The notes beneath the pieces were generated by a model. It had not been told where the DNA came from and searched no databases. It was given only the letters and a program-made list of their open reading frames with translations. Of a DNA stretch of 64,000 nucleotides, positions 58,440 through 64,000 are shown piece by piece. How positions within the stretch are numbered: the stretch's first letter is position 1; each line of letters starts with the position of its first letter. The translations under genes were made by a program, and so were the position numbers. The stretch is from a virus. Where the stretch lies: the IMG/VR virus record IMGVR_UViG_3300031552_000001, positions 124,001 through 188,000 of that record; one strand, 5' to 3'.

Positions 58440-58799
58440 ATGAATTCCTCGATGAGTGAGCGCGAAAAACTTCTCGATAAGATACGCAAGACGCTGAGTA
58501 AGTATGGCGTACAAGTGGTTGTTGATAAACAGCGCAATGGTTTTCCACAAGTAATTCAAGCCGCTATTAAAGGCGCTGACGGGAGGATACACACTCTTCC
58601 AAGACCTGCACGTCATTCTGATGTGATAAAGAAGATGCGAAACGAAGGAATCGACGACCGGCCTAACGAAGTACAAGGATTTCTCATTGATAACGGGTCT
58701 TTTTTCGATCGTAGAGCAGCAGCGGAGTTGGCCTTGTTCAATACGCAATGCAAAAAGCTAATTGCGCCACCTAATTTGTGCAGCGAGGACTTATGGTGA
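58440..58799 (+). CDS. Conserved hypothetical phage protein (qGF...SEDLW family)
   Basis: 119 residues; TTGGAG seven bases upstream. It has ARHSDVIKKMRNEGI, VQGFLIDNGSFFDRRAAAELA and the terminal NLCSEDLW, which match a widespread small family of phages and bacteria. Function unknown. Confidence 0.78.
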   Translation: MNSSMSEREKLLDKIRKTLSKYGVQVVVDKQRNGFPQVIQAAIKGADGRIHTLPRPARHSDVIKKMRNEGIDDRPNEVQGFLIDNGSFFDRRAAAELALFNTQCKKLIAPPNLCSEDLW

Positions 58800-58853
58800 G
58801 TAAGGTTTCGAAAAACAGAATTCGTTTGTACCTATTTATATGGAGGTATTTTG

Positions 58854-59387
58854 ATGGAGTTGAGAGTTGTTCGCGATCAAGATCCTATGTCTCCACGAGA
58901 TTGGGACAATCTCGGCACCATGGCCTGTTGGCACCGCCGGTACAAACTGGGAGACGAACAGCCGACTTGTTCGCCAGATGTTTATATGAGCGAATTAAAA
59001 GAGACCGAAGAACTGGCTCTTGTGCTGCCGTTGTATCTATACGACCACAGCGGAATTACGATGAGTGTGAAGCCGTTCTCGTGCCCATGGGATAGTGGCC
59101 AGGTGGGTTTCGTCTACGTGACGAAGACAAAACTGCTCAAAGAATTTGGCGCCGGATCGCTGACCGACGACGTGTTGGAGAAGGGCAGAAGGGTGCTCGA
59201 AGCAGAGGTTGTGGCGTACGATCAGTTTTTATGTGGAGATGTGTGGGGGTACGTTTTGGAAGGCGAAGAGTGCGACTCGTGTTTTGGATTTTTCGGTGAC
59301 GATCTTGACGGGATGAAGGCGAACTTGAACGAGAAATACCACGAGTTGTTGAAGGAGGCGTGGGATAAGAGGTTAGAGTATGTGTAA
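58854..59387 (+). CDS. Conserved hypothetical phage protein (SPREWDNLG family)
   Basis: 177 residues from ATG 58854 (GGAGG seven bases upstream). SPRDWDNLGTMACWHRRYKLGDE and LPLYLYDHSGITMSVKPFSCPWDSGQVGFVYVT are strongly conserved in a known family of unknown function. ESC-type Cys near the end (CDSCFGFFGDD). GC-rich codon use. Overlaps the next start by eight bases. Confidence 0.82.
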   Translation: MELRVVRDQDPMSPRDWDNLGTMACWHRRYKLGDEQPTCSPDVYMSELKETEELALVLPLYLYDHSGITMSVKPFSCPWDSGQVGFVYVTKTKLLKEFGAGSLTDDVLEKGRRVLEAEVVAYDQFLCGDVWGYVLEGEECDSCFGFFGDDLDGMKANLNEKYHELLKEAWDKRLEYV

Positions 59388-59709
59388 ACGTGGAAGGGCT
59401 GTAGTAATAAGTGTACCACCAAATTTAGATATTCGATACAACAATCCTGGAAGGGCTAGGCGAGACAGGATAGCCGTTGACCAATGCTTAGCACCTGAAA
59501 TCAAGAAACTTTGGCGTTTAGGCATAGCAACAACAGGCTGCTGCTGCGGTCACGGAAACCGCTCTGTTGCGTACATAGGTGTAGAAGAGCCAGACATAAA
59601 GAAAATGGAAGCGTTAGGTTATGAACATCACATACATAGCCTAGACCCCACCAGAGAAGACAACTTTACTCCACAGACCATCAGCCTGCCGCGCGCACGA
59701 CGCTCTTAA
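59380..59709 (+). CDS. Conserved hypothetical phage protein (GCCCGHG family)
   Basis: 109 residues. MCKRGRAVVISVPPNLDIRYN, VDQCLAPEIKKLWRLGIATTGCCCGHGNRSVAYIGV match a family common in phages; the C-C-C-G-H-G motif may bind metal. Function unknown. Confidence 0.8.
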   Translation: MCKRGRAVVISVPPNLDIRYNNPGRARRDRIAVDQCLAPEIKKLWRLGIATTGCCCGHGNRSVAYIGVEEPDIKKMEALGYEHHIHSLDPTREDNFTPQTISLPRARRS

Positions 59710-59827
59710 CAGTTGATGCATAAATTAAGGAAGTCCGCATTCAAAATTGTTGAAGTCTAGTAAGAGAGTAATTGACACCGTACTTGAGAGATTATGGCTG
59801 TACTAACGAGTTAGCGAGGAGGACATC

Positions 59828-60178
59828 ATGCCTATTACTAACAATGAAGTTTGGGAAAAGACGGTGAAAGCAAACACAGACGGTTACGGTGGAACGTGTA
59901 TCAAGGTGGCCAGAGAAGCTATGAGGCTACTTGATACGGAAGAATTTCTTTCACCTCTCGATAAAGATTCCGTACACAAGCTGATTACGCTGGCCGATAA
60001 ATCTTCAGGAGCGGGAGGGATAACTGGATTCATGGCGGGGTGTGTTGCGGCCATCATAAGTAAGTGCCATTCTCGCGGTGAGGAGTTCATTAAAGCGTGG
60101 AACGACCAGTACAGAAAATACATGCGGGACCCGGAAGACGACTCCGGTGTCGTAAATCCTGCTTTGTGGTCGGCGTAA
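59828..60178 (+). CDS. Hypothetical protein, paralogue of gene at 61311
   Basis: 116 residues; GAGGAGG upstream. MPITNNEVWEKTVKANTDGYG, IKVAREAMRLLDTEEFLSPLDK, HKLITLADK and KCHSRGEEFIKAWND align residue for residue with the 149-residue protein at 61311-61760. Helical. Local gene duplication. Function unknown. Confidence 0.75.
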   Translation: MPITNNEVWEKTVKANTDGYGGTCIKVAREAMRLLDTEEFLSPLDKDSVHKLITLADKSSGAGGITGFMAGCVAAIISKCHSRGEEFIKAWNDQYRKYMRDPEDDSGVVNPALWSA

Positions 60179-60208
60179 ATCGGGAAGAGTTCGAGAAGGA
60201 GAAGTGAC

Positions 60209-60547
60209 ATGAACGAACTAAACTGGAATCCCCACCGATTCCTTTATATTTACGGGATTACCGCTGAACAGTGGGCGGCCCGCTACGGGATCATTCCCTT
60301 CACTGACAAGTGTGAATGTGGAAGAGATCTCACAACGTCGATACCGTGGGCTCAAGGTTCGCTAAGGGGGTTGAGGGCGCCACCATGTGAATGCGGTAAC
60401 GAGAATCGGCCATACTGCGTGGTGAGGGATTCACGGTACGGCGATTTGTTCACGGGTGTTGAAGCTCAAATTTCCAAGCGGCGAGCTTCGCGTCGAGGTC
60501 CATACCGTTTTAGTGAAAAACGAAATAATCGAGGAGAAGAGTCGTGA
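60209..60547 (+). CDS. Hypothetical zinc-ribbon protein
   Basis: 112 residues; GAAGGAG upstream. DKCECGRDLTTSIPW and PPCECGNENRPYCVV give two CxC/CxxC pairs. The C-terminus is basic (SKRRASRRGPYRFSEKRNNRGE). Ends with GTGA overlap to the next gene. Confidence 0.72.
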   Translation: MNELNWNPHRFLYIYGITAEQWAARYGIIPFTDKCECGRDLTTSIPWAQGSLRGLRAPPCECGNENRPYCVVRDSRYGDLFTGVEAQISKRRASRRGPYRFSEKRNNRGEES

Positions 60548-61140
60548 GTGACGAAAGCAAAACAACGGAACCAGAGGAGTTGAAAGTCATATACGTGGGC
60601 GAGATCGGTGATGAGTTCGAATACGTGTTGGCCGAAAACGAGCAGGAAGCTGTGGACATTGTCCTCACTACTTGGGGCGGTGACGCAGATGATTTCTGTT
60701 TGACTGTTGAAGATTTGGGCTTGGCACCTCGCGGCCTAGCTGAGTCGGACATTATGAATGGCTGTACGGTAAAGCCAAATCTATTGATTTCGTGGTTAAT
60801 AGAGCGACTACATGAGGCTGAGGCATCACAGGACGCTGAGGCGAAAAAAGTAGAAGCACTTCATGCCCAGGCTATCGAGCACGGTGTTGATGTTGTGGCG
60901 TACCGTCATGACCTAGAGGTGGCGGAGTATGAGCGTGACCAAGCTCGTAAGGAGCTAGAAGAAAAGGCAAAAACCGCGAGTAAAAAAGCGATTGTCAATC
61001 ACACGTGCCCAGAGTGCGCAGACACGACCGACACCGAGACCGAGGTCGTTTGTCCGTCATGCAGTTATGGATTTTGCAAAAGATGCTGCAAGCCTGGTGA
61101 ATTATGCGACGAGTGCCAGGCAGAAGAAGGCCGTGAGTAA
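60544..61140 (+). CDS. Hypothetical protein with coiled-coil and C-terminal zinc cluster
   Basis: 198 residues from GTG 60544 overlapping the previous stop. N-terminal beta-rich part (ELKVIYVGEIGDEFEYVLAENEQEAVDIVL), coiled region (DLEVAEYERDQARKELEEKAK), then CPECADTTDTETEVVCPSCSYGFCKRCCKPGELCDEC, a RING/B-box-like cluster. Function unknown. Confidence 0.75.
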   Translation: MSDESKTTEPEELKVIYVGEIGDEFEYVLAENEQEAVDIVLTTWGGDADDFCLTVEDLGLAPRGLAESDIMNGCTVKPNLLISWLIERLHEAEASQDAEAKKVEALHAQAIEHGVDVVAYRHDLEVAEYERDQARKELEEKAKTASKKAIVNHTCPECADTTDTETEVVCPSCSYGFCKRCCKPGELCDECQAEEGRE

Positions 61141-61141
61141 T

Positions 61142-61327
61142 ATGAGCGAAGAAAACAAAAACGCCAAGATCCCTTGTACAAAGTATAACTACAATTGCGA
61201 GTGCGAAAACTGCGTCTTAGAGCGCAAACAGACTGGGGAATGGTGGCTAACAGAGGAAGGGATGATGGCGCTTACCGCAGCGGTCATTGTCGCGGCAAAA
61301 GGAAAAAGACATGCCTATTACGAATAA
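61142..61327 (+). CDS. Small hypothetical protein
   Basis: 61 residues; AGAAGG upstream. IPCTKYNYNCECENCVLERKQ gives C-x-C-x-x-C; the rest (WWLTEEGMMALTAAVIVAAKGK) is hydrophobic. Overlaps the next gene by 17 bases. Function unknown. Confidence 0.65.
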   Translation: MSEENKNAKIPCTKYNYNCECENCVLERKQTGEWWLTEEGMMALTAAVIVAAKGKRHAYYE

Positions 61328-61760
61328 TAAGGCTTGGGAAAAGCTGATGAAACAGAGCGCAGACCTTTACGGAAAGGCAATGATCAGAGTAGCTAGAGAA
61401 GCTATGCGGCTACTCGATACGGAAGTATTTCCTCCGCCTCTCGACAAAGGTTCTGCGCACAAATTGATTACGTTAGCCGCAGGAGAAAGAGGGATGCCTA
61501 GATTTATGGCGAAGGATGTTGCGACTATTGTAGGTCATTGCCATTCTCGCGGTGAAGAGTTCACCAAAGCGTGGCACGCGAGGCGCTTGAATACTTGCTT
61601 GGTAGAGCGGAAGGCAACCGCCCGCGACCCACGGAACGAAGCCGATGAATTACGCAAAGAAGTCGCTCGACTAAAAAAATGCCTAGATGCCATCAGGTGG
61701 ACATGTCAAGGCCGTGCTGTAAGGATGGCTGATGCTGCCCTATCACACACCGGAGAGTAG
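61311..61760 (+). CDS. Hypothetical protein, paralogue of gene at 59828
   Basis: 149 residues from ATG 61311 (AAAGGA upstream). MPITNNKAWEKLMKQSADLYG, IRVAREAMRLLDTEVFPPPLDK, HKLITLAAG and HCHSRGEEFTKAWH repeat the 59828 gene. A C-terminal coiled segment (EADELRKEVARLKKCLDAIRW) is extra. Function unknown. Confidence 0.75.
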   Translation: MPITNNKAWEKLMKQSADLYGKAMIRVAREAMRLLDTEVFPPPLDKGSAHKLITLAAGERGMPRFMAKDVATIVGHCHSRGEEFTKAWHARRLNTCLVERKATARDPRNEADELRKEVARLKKCLDAIRWTCQGRAVRMADAALSHTGE

Positions 61761-61863
61761 ACTACGCATTATGTTAGAGCGTAGCGGTAAGGCTATCGAA
61801 TCCGAGTAGGTTCCTAGTAGTCATGAAGAGGTGAAGGAGTATTTTTTGAAAAAGGAATACGAG

Positions 61864-62133
61864 ATGAGTACCACGTGTGAAGACTGTAGGTTTTACATTC
61901 CTTTATGCTACGGCCACGATAAAGGTAATTGCCGCGCAGAAATTCCCATGTCGTGTACAGGGGAAAAGAAAGTGATGTCGTACAATACAGTAGCCGATAA
62001 CTGTAAAGCGTTTTCCCCGCACACTTGTAGCGTATGTAACGAAAAAGATACGGAGTTTATTTCAGTGTACGGGGAGGCGTTTTATAGCAGTTGTTTGGAC
62101 GTAGATGATGAGTGTTCAGATTTCGAAGAGTAA
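61864..62133 (+). CDS. Cysteine-rich hypothetical protein
   Basis: 89 residues from ATG 61864 (AAGGA upstream). CEDCRFYIPLC, NCRAEIPMSC, NCKAFSPHTCSVCNEKD and an end with CLDVDDEC place 11 Cys in 89 residues, probably two metal sites. Acidic tail. Confidence 0.7.
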   Translation: MSTTCEDCRFYIPLCYGHDKGNCRAEIPMSCTGEKKVMSYNTVADNCKAFSPHTCSVCNEKDTEFISVYGEAFYSSCLDVDDECSDFEE

Positions 62134-62330
62134 GTTCAGATTATAATGTGGCAACGGGGAAGGTGGACGCGGACGATAACGCGTACGGGGACGAAAGAGA
62201 AGGTGCAAACGTGGGTATGGACGAGGACGGGAATGAAGATACGGACGAACTGAGTAACACAATTGTGAGTTTTGTTGTTTATCCTGAGGCGGGTGAAAGA
62301 AGAGATAGAAGTTGCGTACGACAAAATTAA
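62112..62330 (+). CDS. Uncertain acidic ORF
   Basis: At most 72 residues from GTG 62112, overlapping the previous gene. ADDNAYGDEREGANVGMDEDGNEDTDELSN is very acidic with repeated GGACG-type DNA. It could be a short DNA-mimic-like protein or a low-complexity chance frame. No ribosome-binding site is evident. Confidence 0.35.
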   Translation: MFRFRRVSSDYNVATGKVDADDNAYGDEREGANVGMDEDGNEDTDELSNTIVSFVVYPEAGERRDRSCVRQN

Positions 62331-62530
62331 GATTTCAAACCCTCCTGTGTGCGCTCAGAATTACCTTGGCGTGTATCATCGTGACTGTTATCGCTTCATG
62401 GGTGGTAATGAATGTATGGAATTTTGTTTCCAGGGAGATTGGCGCAGTTCAGATCGACTACATAGAGGCGTGCATTCCTGTGGGTATTATTACGTTTGCC
62501 GTTGCTCGGTTTAAGTTGGCGCTCCGATGA
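62312..62530 (+). CDS. Small two-pass membrane protein (holin-like)
   Basis: 72 residues from TTG 62312 (GAGATAGAAG upstream). Two hydrophobic segments: CALRITLACIIVTVIASWVV and YIEACIPVGIITFAVARF, with positively charged ends. The topology resembles small class II/III holins, but no lysis gene is adjacent; the endolysin lies 24 kb away. Confidence 0.5.
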   Translation: MRTTKLRFQTLLCALRITLACIIVTVIASWVVMNVWNFVSREIGAVQIDYIEACIPVGIITFAVARFKLALR

Positions 62531-62565
62531 TGGCGCTTACCGCATAGCTAGAGAAGCTATGCGGC
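62526..62565 (+). repeat. Rearranged remnant of the 61261-61411 region
   Basis: GATGATGGCGCTTACCGCA matches 61261-61279 exactly and is joined to TAGCTAGAGAAGCTATGCGG matching 61391-61410. In the intact locus these lie about 110 bases apart, so this is a deletion derivative or copied scar. It also forms the palindrome CCGCATAGCT/AGCTATGCGG. Confidence 0.7.
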
Positions 62566-62600
62566 ATAAATAGATCGAAGAAAAAACAGGGGTCTCTTCT

Positions 62601-62609
62601 GGGATAAGA
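62601..62609 (+). promoter_or_regulatory. GGGATAAGA promoter-like motif with inverted repeat at the start region
   Basis: GGGATAAGA is followed at once by TTATGAGAAAAG-GGTTA-CTTTTCTCATAA (62611-62639), a perfect 12-bp inverted repeat around the expected transcription start, then CCGGAGGA and ATG 62652. The repeat may be an operator or a 5' hairpin. Confidence 0.55.
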
Positions 62610-62651
62610 ATTATGAGAAAAGGGTTACTTTTCTCATAACCGGAGGACCCC

Positions 62652-63128
62652 ATGCAACCAGCTAAAACAACTCAAGAGATATACGAAGACTTTGCTGCTG
62701 CTCGAAAAAAAGCAGGGCTGCCGCCTCTTCCAATGCCGTCGAAAAATTTCAGTGTCGACCTTGTTAAGCGAGACGCAGAAGAGATTCAAACTAAGCTAGA
62801 CAAAAAAAGTGAGGTCATGCAGAAGTTGGATAGAATCCGCGCTATGTGCAACAAGAGCAAAGCGGGGGCTGTAGGGGCTGTAGAGACTGTAGTAGAACCT
62901 CGTTCCAATTACTTCATGAATGACCTGATCAAGTTGTTGGCCAGTACCTTAAAGACTCTAACCGCCGATATAGAAGCTCAAACTGTTAAGTGCAGAGAGG
63001 CCTCTTCCCTGACCGCGGTCAGTGAGCTCCAAAATGCACTGAAGGACTCAGCCTATCGCAACGAGGAGATAGAGGTAATAGTAAGTGAGTTGATTTTCAC
63101 ACTAACTGATGCTCAAAAAAGAGGCTGA
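62652..63128 (+). CDS. Hypothetical helical protein
   Basis: 158 residues; CCGGAGGA upstream. Helical throughout (YEDFAAARKKAGLPPL; KLDKKSEVMQKLDRIRAMCNKSK; LIKLLASTLKTLTADIEAQTVKCREA), with a Val/Gly repeat AVGAVETVV. Possibly a coiled-coil adaptor. Own promoter and own terminator, so a single-gene unit. Confidence 0.75.
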   Translation: MQPAKTTQEIYEDFAAARKKAGLPPLPMPSKNFSVDLVKRDAEEIQTKLDKKSEVMQKLDRIRAMCNKSKAGAVGAVETVVEPRSNYFMNDLIKLLASTLKTLTADIEAQTVKCREASSLTAVSELQNALKDSAYRNEEIEVIVSELIFTLTDAQKRG

Positions 63129-63166
63129 TTCCGTATTAAACTCTTGCTACCAATTAGAACTCTGGC

Positions 63167-63205
63167 AGAGTCGCACGATGCAATCACATCTCGTGCGACT
63201 CTTTT
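63167..63205 (+). terminator. Strong rho-independent terminator
   Basis: AGAGTCGCACGA, 12-base loop, TCGTGCGACTCT then TTT; a perfect 12-bp stem 39 bases after the helical protein stop. Confidence 0.88.
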
Positions 63206-63234
63206 AGCCAGTCCCTTAGAGGGGGGTTAGTTAA

Positions 63235-63486
63235 ATGAAAAATACAGAAGAAGTTTCCTTTCCTACTCTAACCCTAACTCACGAAAGGTTAACTCAGCTC
63301 TTTATAGACTCTATCGCTCCACCCTTAATAAAGGCTCTTTGCGGTAATGGAGCACTGGGAATGATTTCAGGAGCTGTCTCTATCCATAGAGTAATCGACG
63401 AGGGGTTGGCTAGGTTCAAAGAAGGCCTGAAGGTTATGCCGGAGCCGCAAGGGGCAGAACCGCTCGAATCTAAGCCAGAAGAATAA
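63235..63486 (+). CDS. Small hypothetical protein
   Basis: 83 residues; GAGGGGGG before ATG. TLTHERLTQLFIDSIAPPLIKALCGNGALGMISGAVSIHRVIDEGLARF is a helical domain; acidic tail (PQGAEPLESKPEE). Follows a terminator, so it needs its own promoter, not identified. Confidence 0.72.
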   Translation: MKNTEEVSFPTLTLTHERLTQLFIDSIAPPLIKALCGNGALGMISGAVSIHRVIDEGLARFKEGLKVMPEPQGAEPLESKPEE

Positions 63487-63551
63487 ACTTTGTCAGCAGA
63501 TGGTAAGCAAGACCGTGAAAGAGTTAGACCACCACGAGCCGAGATGTAACC

Positions 63552-63805
63552 ATGAAGTTTGAAACTGGACGTATTTACGTCGTAGCAGGTCGAGGACCCA
63601 TGCTTCTCGTAAAGTTACCAGACCCCTGCGCACAACCACTTTAATGATGTACACTCATGGGGGTAACCATTATTGGACTTCTGCTGAGGAGCTAGTGCGC
63701 GAAGCTGACTGTGACCTAGTACGAGTATTTGAGCATGAGAAAAAGCTACGAGGGCTGGAATGTCGAGACGAAGATTGCTGGTGTCGTAAGGTACTAAGAA
63801 AATGA
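63552..63805 (+). pseudogene. Apparently split small gene (frame change at about 63640)
   Basis: ATG 63552 opens MKFETGRIYVVAGRGPMLL...QPL and stops at 63644. A second frame starting ATG at 63644 (TAATG overlap) continues MMYTHGGNHYWTSAEELVREADCDL and ends at 63805. The two halves read like one protein, since MYTHGGNHYW is typical of a mid-protein core. A single-base change, sequencing error or programmed shift could explain it; two tiny coupled genes are the alternative. Confidence 0.5.
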
Positions 63806-63806
63806 A

Positions 63807-64000
63807 ATGCTTGAAATACGCATATACGTAAACCTGAAGAATATAGGCTCTATCGTTATTCTTCGTGACAGAACAGACCTTGGAAGGGTGTGCAACTACA
63901 CTGTGAAGAACCATAACAACCATCAGATTGGGCGCATCAAAGACTTCGATACTAAGAGAGGCGCCTGGCAGCTTCTCCTAGAAGCTCTGAAAGTCGTAGA
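63807..64000 (+). CDS. Partial hypothetical protein
   Basis: Starts at ATG 63807 directly after the previous stop and runs off the window after about 64 residues. MLEIRIYVNLKNIGSIVILRD, VKNHNNHQIGRIKDF and AWQLLLEALKVV suggest a small alpha/beta domain. Function unknown. Confidence 0.6.
   Translation, partial: MLEIRIYVNLKNIGSIVILRDRTDLGRVCNYTVKNHNNHQIGRIKDFDTKRGAWQLLLEALKVV

Noticed and set aside
1-64000. CRISPR array, insertion sequence, integrase
   Set aside because: No regularly spaced repeats, transposase or integrase motifs were seen in any frame.

Overview
The window is a stretch of a large tailed-phage genome, most likely a myovirus with a big genome. I cannot name the host. The evidence is a 32 kb block of very large baseplate, tail and tape-measure-like genes on the minus strand, followed by dozens of tightly packed small genes on both strands. 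There is a phage-type DNA ligase, a RecA-like recombinase, an endolysin, a dCMP deaminase, a GroES-like co-chaperonin, a phage sigma factor and a short tRNA cluster. No integrase, transposase, rRNA or CRISPR array is visible. Start-stop overlaps of the ATGA/TGATG/TAATG type and strong Shine-Dalgarno sites are the rule.

Layout. 1-32759 (minus): tail and baseplate module. It holds a PKD-domain protein, a protein with probable lectin-like domains, a baseplate-J-like wedge protein, several smaller baseplate proteins, Ig/Big_2-type adhesion proteins, a C1q/TNF-like fibre protein, a hub-like protein and a glycine-rich tape-measure-like protein. Inside this block lie a sigma-70-type factor (20810-21604) and four neighbouring small genes sharing an N-terminal F-x-D-E-[LI]-[TS]-K motif, possibly a virion-targeting tag. 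32903-41073 (mostly plus): a LacI-type ligand-binding protein without a DNA-binding head, a WGR-DNA ligase next to a polynucleotide-kinase-like protein, an M15 endolysin, a small sigma-region-4-like protein, a VWA protein and a deaminase. 41009-50753 (minus): small genes with unusually long same-strand overlaps, the GroES-like gene, a probable programmed -1 frameshift gene pair and the RecA-like gene. 50863-64000 (mostly plus): zinc-ribbon proteins, a histone-fold-like protein, a pseudo-metalloprotease, a stand-alone response-regulator receiver domain, three tRNAs plus a tRNA 3' remnant, a UV-damage glycosylase-like protein and many small conserved phage proteins.

The most unusual signal is non-coding. 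A sequence with consensus GGNATAAGA occurs about ten times in intergenic DNA, typically upstream of genes or of RNA-like structures, and is a good candidate for a phage-specific promoter, perhaps read by one of the two sigma-like proteins. Several gaps hold striking RNA structures: a three-way junction with no unpaired junction bases (33817-33916), a three-hairpin RNA ending in a T-run (41966-42080), a 21-bp helix in a long leader (52099-52174), a multi-branched element after the tRNAs (56617-56756) and an H-type pseudoknot (58061-58147). Together these suggest a set of phage-encoded structured RNAs that I do not recognise as any known family.

All functions are read from motifs by eye. Folds were paired by hand without energies, and no database search was possible.
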